Shown here: positions 34,851 to 44,444 of the stretch, in pieces | How positions within the stretch are numbered: the stretch's first letter is position 1 | How the letters are laid out: each line of letters begins with the position of its first letter | NCBI GenBank assembly: GCA_009885825.1 | Contig: VFJY01000030.1 | Location: forward strand, 16,120-80,119 | Direction: 5' to 3' | Length of the DNA stretch: 64,000 nucleotides | Origin: Rhodobiaceae bacterium | Lineage (GTDB): Bacteria > Pseudomonadota > Alphaproteobacteria > Rhizobiales > Aestuariivirgaceae | Notes under the pieces: model-generated | Databases searched by the model: none | What the model was told of the DNA's origin: nothing | Seen by the model: only the letters and a program-made list of their open reading frames with translations | Program-made: the position numbers and the translations under genes

Positions 34851-36137
34851 TCAATTGGAATTCGAAGCGATCTCGGTGGAAAAATAATTGTCGACGGCGG
34901 CGGCGAAGGCTTTCGCAATTTTGTTGTGCCAGGCTGGCGATGTCAGCAGCTTCTCATCGGATTTGCTGGAGAGATAGCCGAGCTCAAGCAAAACCGAGGG
35001 AATATCCGGCGCCTTCAGCACCATGAAGCCGGCCGAGCGCATGGGCTTGCCGGTCATCAGCGTGAGGGGCTTGAGCTGGGCCACGGCCTTCTTGGAAAAC
35101 AGAACCGCATGGTTCTTTGATTCCCGTTGCGTGAGGTCAATCAGGATGTCGGTGATTTCCTGGTTTTCCGTTTGCAGATCAAGGCCGCCGATAATGTCCG
35201 AGCGATTTTCCTTTTTGGCCAGCTCTTCCGCTTCGGCGTCGGAGGCCTTGTCGGACAGGGTGTAAATCGTGGCGCCGCGCACGTCCTGGCCTTTCACCGT
35301 GTCGGCGTGGATGGCGATGAAAAGGTCGGCTTTTGAGTTGTGGGCCACTTCAACGCGCTGGCGGAGACTGATAAATTTGTCGGTTTGGCGGGTCAGCACG
35401 ACGTCATAATTGCCGGACGCCAGCAGCGCCTTCCGCAACGCCAGCGCAAACGCCATGACGACATCTTTTTCCCTTGTGCCGTTTGGGCTTATGGCGCCCG
35501 GATCAAGCCCGCCATGGCCGGGGTCGAGAACAATGACCTTGCGGTTCGGGGCAGAATCATCCGGCGCAAGGCTGGCGGTCGCGACTTCAGGTTCGGGCTG
35601 CTTGCTATCGGCCAGTTCGGCCAGCCTCTTCTGATCCCGGCTCTGTTCCGCCTTGAATGACTTGGCGAAAGCTTCCTCGGTTGTCTTGACCAGGTCAACC
35701 ACGATACGGGCCGGCCGGCCAGCCTGCGGCTCCACCAGGAAGGACTTTTCGATCAAAACCGGGCCTTTGGTGTCGATGACGATGCGGGATTTGCCGCCCT
35801 CCAATACGCCGTAGCGGTATTCAGTTACCAGTCCCCGCACTTTTCTGCCAATGCCGGCGGGCAAATTGAAGGTCATGCCAGGCATATCTATAATGACACG
35901 GTAGGGGTTTGGCAGGACATAAACGCTGTAGTTCACCGGCTTCGAGACATCGGCCACGAAGCGGGTGCGGTTGTCATCGCCGCCCACCCTGGCCCCGGTT
36001 GTCACCGCATCCGCCATGCTCAAGGAAGACTGCAAGGCTATGAAAAACAGGCATAAAATTGCCAAGCGCCGGGCTCCGGAGAAATGCGCCAAGCACCTCG
36101 CCCAAGCCCTTACCGCCTGTGGCACGCCCAAAATCAT
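34851..36137 (-). CDS. N-acetylmuramoyl-L-alanine amidase (AMIN + Amidase_3)
   Basis: A secreted zinc amidase that cuts septal peptidoglycan, as AmiC does. Of 428 residues, about 1-42 form the signal/anchor, an AMIN domain follows (DNRTRFVADVSKPVNYSVYVLPNPYRVIIDMPGMTF), then a linker and Amidase_3. Zinc and catalytic residues are in VLDPGHGGLDPGAISPNGTREKDVVMAFA, DLFIAIHADTVK and SVLLELGYLSS, all intact. The gene heads the minus-strand group with mrcA and prfB, divergent from rne. Confidence 0.95.
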   Translation of the reverse strand: MILGVPQAVRAWARCLAHFSGARRLAILCLFFIALQSSLSMADAVTTGARVGGDDNRTRFVADVSKPVNYSVYVLPNPYRVIIDMPGMTFNLPAGIGRKVRGLVTEYRYGVLEGGKSRIVIDTKGPVLIEKSFLVEPQAGRPARIVVDLVKTTEEAFAKSFKAEQSRDQKRLAELADSKQPEPEVATASLAPDDSAPNRKVIVLDPGHGGLDPGAISPNGTREKDVVMAFALALRKALLASGNYDVVLTRQTDKFISLRQRVEVAHNSKADLFIAIHADTVKGQDVRGATIYTLSDKASDAEAEELAKKENRSDIIGGLDLQTENQEITDILIDLTQRESKNHAVLFSKKAVAQLKPLTLMTGKPMRSAGFMVLKAPDIPSVLLELGYLSSKSDEKLLTSPAWHNKIAKAFAAAVDNYFSTEIASNSN

Positions 36138-36673
36138 TCTGCCCTCAACACCTTCCGCCGATGTTAGGCGCCCTATGGTTAACTTAAGGTTTCCTTAACA
36201 GCCCTCTTTGTCATTGCGACCTTGCAATATGCGGCCGGGCTCCTTAAACAAGGGGGGTCTCTTCTGCATACTCGATTCAATCGTTTGGGTTGCAAGAACA
36301 ATAGTTTCGCGCCCGGAGGGTCCGGAGAACCAGTTGGTTTACCCTTTCATGTCGCGTTGTCGTGGGGTGCCTTTGTCAGGCGCTTAGCGTTCCCTGCCGT
36401 TTTGAAAGACTGGCAGCGGGTTCGCAAATGAGTTTAACCGTTCGGATCAACATGATCCGGGCAAACATAAATGTGGGTCATGGTTCAAAACATGGTGATA
36501 GCGCCTCATGCAGCTGAAATTTCAGCGCACGCTGAGCCGTACGCGTCACACGATTTGTTGAACTGGATCAGGCCCTTTTTGCGCCGGTTGGCCCGTCGGG
36601 CTCCCTGGTTTCTAATGTCCGGACAAGGGACCATTGAAGCCTCACCGCCAATCCGCGCTAGGGAAAGAAAAAC
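36138..36673. other. Divergent promoter region and rne leader
   Basis: No gene is visible in these 536 bp. The left part should carry the amidase promoter and the right part the rne promoter and a long 5' UTR. CGGATCA-ACA-TGATCCG at 36443-36459 is a 7-bp hairpin with a 3-base loop, and smaller GC-rich dyads occur near 36590. RNase E leaders in other bacteria mediate self-cleavage control, so this one may too. Confidence 0.5.
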
Positions 36674-39175
36674 ATGGGCAGCAAAATGCTCATCGATGCC
36701 ACACACGCCGAGGAAACACGCGTTGTCGTGGTCCGCGGCAATCGCATCGAGGAATTCGACTTTGAAAGCGCTGCGCGCAAGCAGCTAAAAGGCAATATCT
36801 ACCTTGCGAAAGTAACGCGGGTTGAGCCATCGTTGCAGGCGGCCTTCGTGGAATATGGCGGAAACCGCCACGGCTTCCTCGCTTTCTCGGAAATTCATCC
36901 GGATTATTACCAGATTCCAGTGGCTGACCGGCAGGCCCTTTTGCGCGAGCAGGAGGAGGACGCGGCCAATGAGCAGGAAGACGATGATGATGACGACAAT
37001 CAGGAAGAAAACAATTCATCTGAGCGCCCAGCGTCTTTAGAGGCCTCAGACAACGAGGCGCAGGTTTCGGAAGATGCCGGTGAAGCGCCGGATGAATCGG
37101 AAGGTTCAGAAGCGGATGACGCGGAACACCCATCCGCATCGGATGAGAACGGCGATGACACCGCCAACGGCAACGACGCGCCAGCGGCGGGCGAAACCGG
37201 AGAAGGTGTTGTTGCTGTAGAAGAAGACGCGGAGAACCAGAAGGTTGAATCCATCGGCGCCGAGGATGCGCTCGAGGAAGTGCCACGGCGGCCGCGCCGT
37301 CCGCCCCGCCGCCAGTACAAGATTCAGGAAGTTATCAAGCGCCGCCAGGTAATTCTGGTTCAGGTTGTAAAGGAAGAGCGTGGCAACAAGGGTGCAGCAC
37401 TCACCACTTATCTTTCACTGGCTGGACGCTATTGCGTTTTGATGCCCAACACGGCGCGCGGTGGCGGAATTTCCCGCAAGATTACCGATGCCGGCGACAG
37501 GCGCCGTCTCAAGGAAGTTGCCCGCGATGTAGAGATTCCACATGGCATGGGCCTGATTGTGAGAACGGCGGGGGCCCAGCGCACACGCCCGGAAATCAAG
37601 CGTGATTTCGATTATCTCATGCGGCTGTGGGAAAATGTCCGCGATCTCACCTTGCATTCAACGGCCCCCGCGCTGGTTTATGAGGAAGGCAGCCTGATCA
37701 AGCGCTCCATCCGTGATCTCTATACGAAAGACGTGGAAGAAGTTTTCGTGGAAGGCGAGGAGGCTTACCGCGAAGCCAAAGACTTCATGAAAATGCTGAT
37801 GCCATCGCATGCCAAGAACGTTAAGCTTTACAAGGATCCGCGACCGCTGTTTTCAAAGCATCAAACCGAGACCCAGTTGGATGCCTTGTATTCGCCGACG
37901 GTCACATTGCCGTCTGGCGGTTACATTGTAATGAACCAGACCGAAGCCCTGGTTTCGGTCGACATCAACTCCGGCAAGGCGACGCGCGAGCATAATATTG
38001 AAGACACCGCTCTCAAGACCAATCTTGAGGCTTGCGATGAAATCGCCCGGCAGTTGCGGTTGCGTGATTTGGCCGGCCTTGTGGTTATCGACTTCATCGA
38101 CATGGAGGAAAACCGCAACAATCGTGCCGTTGAACGGCGCCTGAAAGATGCCTTGAAGAATGACCGGGCCCGCATCCAGGTTGGCCGGATCAGCCACTTT
38201 GGCCTCATGGAAATGTCGCGGCAAAGGCTGCGGCCCGGCATTCTGGAGGGCTCTTCGCGCACCTGCCCCCATTGCGAAGGCCGCGGCATGGTTCGCTCGA
38301 TTTCGTCATGTGGACTTTCGATTCTGCGCGCCATTGAAGAACATTTGATGAGCAAGAAGGCGGAGCATCTCACCGTGAAATGCACGCGTGAAGTTGCCTT
38401 CTATGTGCTTAATGAAAAACGCGACAATCTCCTGTCGATTGAGCAGGCCTACGGCATTTCCGTGTTCATCGTTCCAAGCGATGACATGAAGGGTTCGCAG
38501 GCCGTTATCGAACGGGCCGGCGAACGCAACATTGTCATCCGAAAGGCGCCGCCATCGGTCAAGATTGATTCAGCCTTTGAAGAAGAGGAGGATGAAGAGA
38601 CCGTTGAAGAGGTTGAAACTGATGTTGAGGAAAGCGCTGAGGCTGAGGAAACTCGTGACGAAGCTGCAGTGGATTCTGAAAGTTCCGAGGATGGCGCTGA
38701 CGGCGGACGCGGCAAGCGGCGCAGGCGTGGACGGCGCGGCGGCAGACGCGGCGGCCGTGACCGGGATGAAAAGCCAATATCTGCCGGTGAAGACCGCGAG
38801 CATGGCGAAAGCGCTGAATCTGGAGTGACCGAGATTGCTGACCATGATGAAGTGGTCTCGGTTGGAGGCGACTCAGAAGCTTCTTCAGATGAAGGTTCCG
38901 AGGGCGGAAACACCGAGCGCGGACCAAAACGTCGGCGCGACAGGTGGGGTCGCAACAGAAATGGCCGCAACAGAAATGCCGGTGAAGGTGAAGCATCAGC
39001 TGAAGCGCGCCCGCCACAGGCGGAGCGCGAAACAGTTGTGGTAGCACCTCCAGCAGCAGTCATTGAGATTCTTTCGAAGCCGGTTGAAGTGCGGAAATGG
39101 CAGCCGCCTGCCCCCACGGTGACGCCCGTCGAAGCACCCAAGCCAAAGGCAGGCTGGTGGAGCAAGCGCGGTTAG
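36674..39175 (+). CDS. rne: Ribonuclease E/G
   Basis: The main endoribonuclease of mRNA decay and rRNA/tRNA maturation, 833 residues. MGSKMLIDATHAEETRVVVVRGNRIEEFDFE is the conserved start. The S1 domain is split by an acidic insert of about 130 residues (EQEDDDDDDNQEEN...). The catalytic core includes SVDINSGKATRE and VVIDFIDMEENRNN (metal Asp residues) and the zinc-link SRTCPHCEGRGMVRS. The C-terminal third is a disordered Glu/Arg-rich scaffold (RGKRRRRGRRGGRRGGRDRDEK) ending in PKPKAGWWSKRG. Confidence 0.97.
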   Translation: MGSKMLIDATHAEETRVVVVRGNRIEEFDFESAARKQLKGNIYLAKVTRVEPSLQAAFVEYGGNRHGFLAFSEIHPDYYQIPVADRQALLREQEEDAANEQEDDDDDDNQEENNSSERPASLEASDNEAQVSEDAGEAPDESEGSEADDAEHPSASDENGDDTANGNDAPAAGETGEGVVAVEEDAENQKVESIGAEDALEEVPRRPRRPPRRQYKIQEVIKRRQVILVQVVKEERGNKGAALTTYLSLAGRYCVLMPNTARGGGISRKITDAGDRRRLKEVARDVEIPHGMGLIVRTAGAQRTRPEIKRDFDYLMRLWENVRDLTLHSTAPALVYEEGSLIKRSIRDLYTKDVEEVFVEGEEAYREAKDFMKMLMPSHAKNVKLYKDPRPLFSKHQTETQLDALYSPTVTLPSGGYIVMNQTEALVSVDINSGKATREHNIEDTALKTNLEACDEIARQLRLRDLAGLVVIDFIDMEENRNNRAVERRLKDALKNDRARIQVGRISHFGLMEMSRQRLRPGILEGSSRTCPHCEGRGMVRSISSCGLSILRAIEEHLMSKKAEHLTVKCTREVAFYVLNEKRDNLLSIEQAYGISVFIVPSDDMKGSQAVIERAGERNIVIRKAPPSVKIDSAFEEEEDEETVEEVETDVEESAEAEETRDEAAVDSESSEDGADGGRGKRRRRGRRGGRRGGRDRDEKPISAGEDREHGESAESGVTEIADHDEVVSVGGDSEASSDEGSEGGNTERGPKRRRDRWGRNRNGRNRNAGEGEASAEARPPQAERETVVVAPPAAVIEILSKPVEVRKWQPPAPTVTPVEAPKPKAGWWSKRG

Positions 39176-39191
39176 ATTCCGGGCCTCAAAC

Positions 39192-39240
39192 TCGCCGCAT
39201 TTGAACCTGAAACAGCGGTTTCATATGCGGCGAATTCTTC
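39192..39240 (+). terminator. Candidate terminator after rne
   Basis: TCGCCGCAT and ATGCGGCGA pair (with TTGAA/TTCAT nearly extending the stem), followed by a weak pyrimidine run ATTCTTCT. It sits between the rne stop and the M48 protease start, so partial read-through is possible. Confidence 0.5.
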
Positions 39241-39253
39241 TACTGAGTGAGAA

Positions 39254-40633
39254 ATGATTCGAAACCTGATAGCTCTTTGCCTGGCAATATCTGTGGCGCT
39301 CACAACCCTTGTGGCGCCAAGCGTTGCCGCGACCAGAAAGAAGCAGCAAGGCCCTTCACTGCCGCTCATCCGTGATGCCGAGATTGAAGGACTATTGCGG
39401 CTCTATACCAAGCCGCTGTTTACGGCGGCAGGCCTGAAGCCATCCGCCATCCGGGTTTACATCATCAGGAACGACAAGATCAACGCCTTCGTGGCCAATG
39501 GACAGCGCCTTTTCGTCCACACTGGCCTGCTCTCGCGTTCAAGGACACCCAATGAATTGATTGGTGTGTTGGCCCACGAGACGGGCCATATTGCCGGCGG
39601 GCATCTGGCGCGGATGGGCATTGAGCTGGACAAGGCCAGCACCCAATCCATCATTGGCATGCTGATTGGTGTTGCGGCTGTCGTCGGCGGCGCTGCGAGC
39701 GGCCAAAAAGGCGCCTCTCAAGCTGGCCAGGGCGTCATGATGGGATCGCAAGGCTTTGCCCAGCGGGGTTTCCTGTCCTACCAGCGCAGCATGGAAGCGT
39801 CGGCGGATCAGGCAGCGCTCAAATATCTGAATGCCACGGGACAATCCACCAAGGGCATGCTCTCCATGTTCCAAACGCTGGCAAATGAATCGCTCGCCTC
39901 GCTGGAAAATGCCGACCCTTATTTGCTGTCGCATCCCATGCCGCTGGACCGCATTCGCAATCTGGAATTGGCGGCCCAAAAATCTCCCTATTTCAGCAAA
40001 CCCGACAAGCCGGAAATCATGCTGCGCCATGAACTGATGCAGGCGAAGCTTTCCGGATTTCTGGATTCGCCGCAATTGGTGTTTCAGCGCTATCCTTCGA
40101 AAGACAACAGCCTGCCGGCGCGCTATGCCCGCTCAATCGCCATGTTTCGGAAAGGCGATACCAAGAACGCCGTTCCCCTGATCGACAGCCTCATCCAGGA
40201 CCTGCCGCAGGACCCCTATTTCTGGGAGTTGAAGGGCCAAGCCTATCTGGAAGGCGGGCAGCCTTCGAAGGCGCTGGCGCCGCTGAAGCAGGCGAGCAAA
40301 CTATTGCCGAACAATGGCCTCATACAAATCCTCTACGCGCAGGCGCTGATCGCAACGGAAAACAAGGCCAACGCCAAGGAAGCGTTGCGCTTGCTCACCA
40401 TTGCCAGGAAATCTGAACCGGATTCTGTCGATGTCCACAAATTTTCGGCCATGGCCTATGCCCAGCTTGGCGATATTCCACGGGCCGAATTGGCAACGGC
40501 ACAGGCCGCCATGGCCCTTGGAGACACAGCCCTGGCGGCTGAAAAAGCCAAAATCGTCATGACCCAGTTCAAGCACGGCACGCCCGAATGGTTCAAAGCC
40601 AACGACATTGTGAATTTCACGACCAAACGGTAG
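39254..40633 (+). CDS. M48-family metalloprotease with TPR repeats (BepA-like)
   Basis: A periplasmic zinc protease/chaperone of 459 residues, resembling BepA, which maintains outer-membrane protein assembly. The signal peptide covers about residues 1-24. GVLAHETGHIAGGHLARMG holds HExxH, and SMEASADQAALKYLNATG supplies the third zinc ligand. TPR-like helical repeats occupy the last 200 residues (FWELKGQAYLEGGQPSKALAPLKQASKLLPNNG). It is followed closely by a thiol-disulfide oxidase gene, consistent with a shared envelope role. Confidence 0.93.
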   Translation: MIRNLIALCLAISVALTTLVAPSVAATRKKQQGPSLPLIRDAEIEGLLRLYTKPLFTAAGLKPSAIRVYIIRNDKINAFVANGQRLFVHTGLLSRSRTPNELIGVLAHETGHIAGGHLARMGIELDKASTQSIIGMLIGVAAVVGGAASGQKGASQAGQGVMMGSQGFAQRGFLSYQRSMEASADQAALKYLNATGQSTKGMLSMFQTLANESLASLENADPYLLSHPMPLDRIRNLELAAQKSPYFSKPDKPEIMLRHELMQAKLSGFLDSPQLVFQRYPSKDNSLPARYARSIAMFRKGDTKNAVPLIDSLIQDLPQDPYFWELKGQAYLEGGQPSKALAPLKQASKLLPNNGLIQILYAQALIATENKANAKEALRLLTIARKSEPDSVDVHKFSAMAYAQLGDIPRAELATAQAAMALGDTALAAEKAKIVMTQFKHGTPEWFKANDIVNFTTKR

Positions 40634-40683
40634 GATTGACCCAGCGCGGCGTTTTCGGGCAAAAGGGCGGAGAAATTGTGAGG

Positions 40684-41433
40684 ATGACCATGCGCAACCT
40701 GTTGATCGCTGCATTGATGTTTGTGGGCGCTGGCTCGTTCGCCCAAGCGGCTGAGTTCAACCCCGATCAGCGGCAAGAGATGGAATCCATCATCAAGGAC
40801 TATCTGCTCGCCCATCCCGAACTGCTGCGCGAAATGAGCGACCTCCTGCAGAACAAGGAAAAACTGGCCGAGGAAGAGCAGCGCAAGGGTGGGCTGGCGC
40901 GCCACGCCGATCAAGTGTTCCGTGACAAGGGAGATTTTGTCGCCGGAAATCCGAAGGGCAATGTCACCATGGTCGAGTTCTTTGATTATAATTGCGGCTG
41001 GTGCAAGAAGGGTTTGCCTGAAGTTCTCAGCCTGCTGGAATCCGACAAGGAATTGAGATTCGTCCTGAAGGAATTTCCAATTTTTGGCGAAGACTCCGAA
41101 TATGCGGCAAAGGCGGCCATAGCCGCGGGCGCCCAGGGAAAATATTGGGAATTGCATGTGGCCATGCTCAGCCATGAAGGCAAGATCACCAAATCAACGG
41201 TGGATGAACTTGCAGCAACGCAAGGGCTGGATATGGAAAAACTCAGGAAGGATATGGATTTGCCAGCGACGGCCGACATACTCAGCCGCAACCGGGAACT
41301 GGCCAGCGCCCTTGCCATCAATGGCACCCCGGCCTTTGTAATCGATGACAAGCTGGTTCCCGGATATCTGCCAAAGGATGAGTTGGCCGCTTCCATCAAC
41401 GAAACCCGTGAAAAAGGCTGTTCTCTTTGTTGA
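40684..41433 (+). CDS. DsbA-family thiol-disulfide oxidoreductase
   Basis: A periplasmic thioredoxin-fold protein of 249 residues that forms or isomerises disulfides. The signal peptide MTMRNLLIAALMFVGAGSFAQA is followed by an N-terminal helical extension (PDQRQEMESIIKDYLLAHPELLREMSDLLQ), as in ScsC/Com1-type proteins. FFDYNCGWCKKGLPEVLSLL holds the CGWC active site and INGTPAFVIDDKLVPGYL the cis-Pro loop. The C-terminus adds a Cys pair (GCSLC). I start at the ATG 40684; the listed start is inside the upstream gene. Confidence 0.93.
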   Translation: MTMRNLLIAALMFVGAGSFAQAAEFNPDQRQEMESIIKDYLLAHPELLREMSDLLQNKEKLAEEEQRKGGLARHADQVFRDKGDFVAGNPKGNVTMVEFFDYNCGWCKKGLPEVLSLLESDKELRFVLKEFPIFGEDSEYAAKAAIAAGAQGKYWELHVAMLSHEGKITKSTVDELAATQGLDMEKLRKDMDLPATADILSRNRELASALAINGTPAFVIDDKLVPGYLPKDELAASINETREKGCSLC

Positions 41434-41510
41434 GAACGGCGCGCGCCGCTTCCATGTTTCGTGGCCCCAGCATATAAGAGCACTCAACATTAGATTCTGA
41501 TGGCGGGCGC

Positions 41511-41960
41511 ATGAAACCGATTTACATTTTGAATGGACCAAACCTCAATCTCCTGGGCCAGAGGGAACCGGGCATTTATGGCCCTGGCACAATAGCTGAC
41601 CTGGAGCGGCGCTGCGCGGCAAAGGGAAAATCACTCGGGCATGCCACCGTTTTCAGGCAGACCAACACGGAAGGCGAAATGATTGACTGGATCCACGAGG
41701 CGCAAGACAAGGCTTCAGGCATCATAGTCAATGGCGCGGCCTACACACATACGTCGGTTGCCCTGCATGACGCGCTCAAGGCGGTCAATTTGCCGACAAT
41801 TGAGGTTCATCTTTCAAATATCTACAAGCGCGAACCTTTCCGTCATCACAGCTATATTTCTCCTGTTGCCCACGGCGTCATTTGCGGCTTTGGTGGGGCG
41901 GGCTATGAATTGGCGCTTGAAGGCCTGTCCAATATTCTGAAATCAACGGGAAAGGGGTGA
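41511..41960 (+). CDS. aroQ: Type II 3-dehydroquinate dehydratase
   Basis: Converts 3-dehydroquinate to 3-dehydroshikimate in aromatic amino acid synthesis. The 149-residue length and motifs fit the type II enzyme: ILNGPNLNLLGQREPGIYG, RQTNTEGEMIDWIHEAQ, the active-site loop IIVNGAAYTHTSVALHDAL, and IEVHLSNIYKREPFRHHSYISPVAHGVICGFG with the catalytic His. accB starts four bases downstream, so aroQ, accB and accC form an operon, an arrangement common in Alphaproteobacteria. Confidence 0.97.
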   Translation: MKPIYILNGPNLNLLGQREPGIYGPGTIADLERRCAAKGKSLGHATVFRQTNTEGEMIDWIHEAQDKASGIIVNGAAYTHTSVALHDALKAVNLPTIEVHLSNIYKREPFRHHSYISPVAHGVICGFGGAGYELALEGLSNILKSTGKG

Positions 41961-41964
41961 ATAA

Positions 41965-42450
41965 ATGCCCTCGAAGAAGAGTCCGTCCACGCGCGCGCCG
42001 GCAAAATCGTCCAGTCCCGAATTGGACCTCATTCGCAATCTCGCGGGCATCCTGAATGACACGGGACTTTCAGAAATTGAATTGGACCAGAAGGGCACGC
42101 GGGTTCGTGTTTCCAGGACATTAACTGCCTATGCGACCGTGGCGTCACAGGCACCTGCGGCGCATATGAGTGCCCCGATTGCTGCCGTTGTGGTTAAAGC
42201 ACCCGACGCTGACCACGCGGGCACGGTGAAATCTCCGATGGTGGGAACGATCTATATGGCCGCCTCTCCCGGAAGCGCCAATTTCATTGAGCTCGGCGCC
42301 GAAGTCAAGCAGGGGCAAACCCTGCTGATCATCGAAGCCATGAAAACCATGAACCAGATTCCCTCGCCCGTATCGGGCAAGATCATACGCATTTTTGTTG
42401 GCAATGGCGATCCGGTTGAATTCGGTGAAGCCCTTGTGACCATTGAGTAA
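41965..42450 (+). CDS. accB: Biotin carboxyl carrier protein of acetyl-CoA carboxylase
   Basis: Carries biotin between the carboxylase and transferase parts of acetyl-CoA carboxylase, the first step of fatty acid synthesis. The 161-residue protein has a flexible N-terminus with an EIELDQKGTRVRVSR helix-strand, a linker rich in Ala/Pro, and a biotinyl domain ending LIIEAMKTMNQIPSPVSGKIIRI, where the Lys of EAMK is biotinylated. It is three bases from accC. Confidence 0.97.
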   Translation: MPSKKSPSTRAPAKSSSPELDLIRNLAGILNDTGLSEIELDQKGTRVRVSRTLTAYATVASQAPAAHMSAPIAAVVVKAPDADHAGTVKSPMVGTIYMAASPGSANFIELGAEVKQGQTLLIIEAMKTMNQIPSPVSGKIIRIFVGNGDPVEFGEALVTIE

Positions 42451-42453
42451 GAG

Positions 42454-43797
42454 ATGTTTGACAAGATACTCATCGCGAACCGGGGCGAAATCGCCCTGCG
42501 TGTGCTCCGGGCCTGCCGCGAGCTTGGCATTCAAACCGTGGCCGTGCATTCAACGGCGGATGCGGATGCCATGCATGTGCGCCTCGCTGACGAAAGCGTT
42601 TGCATCGGCCCGCCGCCTGCGCGCGACAGCTATCTGAACATTCCGGCCATCGTTTCGGCCTGCGAGATCACCGGGGCCGAGGCCGTGCATCCGGGTTATG
42701 GATTTCTTTCCGAGAACGCCAAGTTTGCTGAAATCCTCACGGAGCATGGCATCAAGTTCATTGGCCCGTCCGCCGACAATATCCGCACCATGGGCGACAA
42801 GATTGAAGCCAAGCGCACTGCGAAGGCTTTGGGCATTCCTATAGTTCCAGGCTCCGAAGGCGGCGTATCTGACGTTTTAGAGGGCAAGCGCATCTCACGG
42901 GAAATTGGCTATCCTGTCATCGTCAAGGCGACGGCCGGCGGTGGCGGGCGCGGCATGAAGGTCGCCCATAGCGAAGCCGAGCTGGAGATTGCGCTGAGCA
43001 CGGCGCAGACCGAGGCCAAGGCGGCCTTCGGCAATGAAGAAGTTTACATCGAAAAATACCTCGTCCTGCCGCGTCATATCGAAATTCAGGTTCTGGGCGA
43101 TGGCCAGGGCAACGCGGTTCATCTGGGCGAGCGCGATTGCTCCCTGCAGCGCCGCCACCAGAAGATTTGGGAGGAAGCCCACTCCCCTGCCCTCAATTCC
43201 GCCCAACGGGACCAAATCGGTGGTCGCGTGGCCAAGGCCATGGCTGACCTCAGTTATGAAGGCGTTGGCACGATCGAGTTTCTGTATGAAAACGGCGAGT
43301 TCTATTTCATCGAGATGAACACGCGGCTGCAGGTTGAGCACCCGGTGACAGAGATGATTACCGGGCTCGATTTGGTGCAGGAGCAAATTCGTGTCGCAAG
43401 CGGTTCCAAACTGCAATACAAGCAGGCCGACGTTGCTTTTTCCGGTCACGCCATCGAATGCCGCATCAATGCGGAAAACGCCAAGACTTTTGTGCCTTCA
43501 CCGGGCCGGGTTGACGCCGTGCATTTTCCCGGGGGCCTGGGCGTGCGGGTCGATTCAGCGCTTTACGCGGGATATAAAATTCCACCCTATTATGACAGCT
43601 TGGTGGGCAAGCTGATTGTGTTCGGCAAAACCCGCACCGAATGCATGATGCGCCTCAAGCGCGCCATGGGTGAGTTTGTCATTGAAGGCGTTGAAACCAC
43701 CATCCCCCTGTTCCAGCGATTGCTGACGGAGCCCGATATCATAGACGGGCATTACGATATTCACTGGCTGGAGAACTATCTCGCGCGAGATGCCTAG
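42454..43797 (+). CDS. accC: Biotin carboxylase subunit of acetyl-CoA carboxylase
   Basis: Carboxylates the biotin of AccB using ATP and bicarbonate. The 447-residue protein begins MFDKILIANRGEIALRVLRACRELGI. It has the ATP-grasp glycine loop KATAGGGGRGMKVAHS and the catalytic YEGVGTIEFLYENGEFYFIEMNTRLQVEHPVTEMI block (Glu, Asn, Arg). HAIECRINAENAKTFVPSPGRV is the usual C-terminal domain. Its TAG stop shares its last base with the aat start. Confidence 0.98.
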   Translation: MFDKILIANRGEIALRVLRACRELGIQTVAVHSTADADAMHVRLADESVCIGPPPARDSYLNIPAIVSACEITGAEAVHPGYGFLSENAKFAEILTEHGIKFIGPSADNIRTMGDKIEAKRTAKALGIPIVPGSEGGVSDVLEGKRISREIGYPVIVKATAGGGGRGMKVAHSEAELEIALSTAQTEAKAAFGNEEVYIEKYLVLPRHIEIQVLGDGQGNAVHLGERDCSLQRRHQKIWEEAHSPALNSAQRDQIGGRVAKAMADLSYEGVGTIEFLYENGEFYFIEMNTRLQVEHPVTEMITGLDLVQEQIRVASGSKLQYKQADVAFSGHAIECRINAENAKTFVPSPGRVDAVHFPGGLGVRVDSALYAGYKIPPYYDSLVGKLIVFGKTRTECMMRLKRAMGEFVIEGVETTIPLFQRLLTEPDIIDGHYDIHWLENYLARDA

Positions 43798-44444
43798 TGA
43801 ATACCATCACGCCACAGATTTTACTGAGAGCCTATGCCGTCGGCATCTTTCCCATGGCGGAAACGGCGCAGGATACGGCACTCTATTGGGTGGATCCGGA
43901 CGAGCGCGGAATTATTCCGCTGAACGGCTTGCATATCTCCCGCTCGCTCAGAAAGCAGGTTCGGCGGCGGCCCTTCAGGGTGAGTGTTGATACGGTATTC
44001 GATCAGGTGATCGAGGCTTGTGGCACGAAAGTTCGCAACCGCAAGGTGACCTGGATCAACAAGCGCATCCGCGCGCTCTACGGCCAGCTCCACAAAATGG
44101 GGTGCTGTCATTCGGTGGAGTGCTGGCAGGACGCCGAGCTCGTTGGCGGTCTCTATGGTGTTCGGATCGGCGCCGCATTTTTTGGCGAGAGCATGTTTTC
44201 CCGCGCCAAGGATGCCAGCAAGGTGGCCCTTGTTCACCTGGTGGCGCGTCTCAATGCGGGTGGATTTCAATTGCTGGATGCGCAATTCATGAACCCCCAT
44301 CTGGCGACGCTAGGTGCTGTTCAAATGTCACGGGCGGACTATCAGAAACTGCTGGAGCCAGCCATTGAAGCGATCGCGGATTTCAAAAGTTTCTCTGGGG
44401 ATGGCGATGCGGAGCAGGTGCTGCATTACGCCGAAAGACGTTAA
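43797..44444 (+). CDS. aat: Leucyl/phenylalanyl-tRNA-protein transferase
   Basis: Adds Leu or Phe from tRNA to proteins with N-terminal Arg or Lys, marking them for ClpAP degradation. The 215-residue sequence keeps PQILLRAYAVGIFPMAETAQD, YWVDPDERGIIPL, RRRPFRVSVDTVFDQVIEAC, and VECWQDAELVGGLYGVRIGAAFFGESMFSRAKDASKVALVHLV, all family hallmarks. The start is GTG and overlaps the accC stop by one base. It is convergent with the DUF2155 gene (four-base overlap). Confidence 0.95.
   Translation: MNTITPQILLRAYAVGIFPMAETAQDTALYWVDPDERGIIPLNGLHISRSLRKQVRRRPFRVSVDTVFDQVIEACGTKVRNRKVTWINKRIRALYGQLHKMGCCHSVECWQDAELVGGLYGVRIGAAFFGESMFSRAKDASKVALVHLVARLNAGGFQLLDAQFMNPHLATLGAVQMSRADYQKLLEPAIEAIADFKSFSGDGDAEQVLHYAERR

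Noticed and set aside
38449-39165. 238-residue minus-strand ORF
   Set aside because: It is a shadow of the repetitive RNase E tail, with low complexity.
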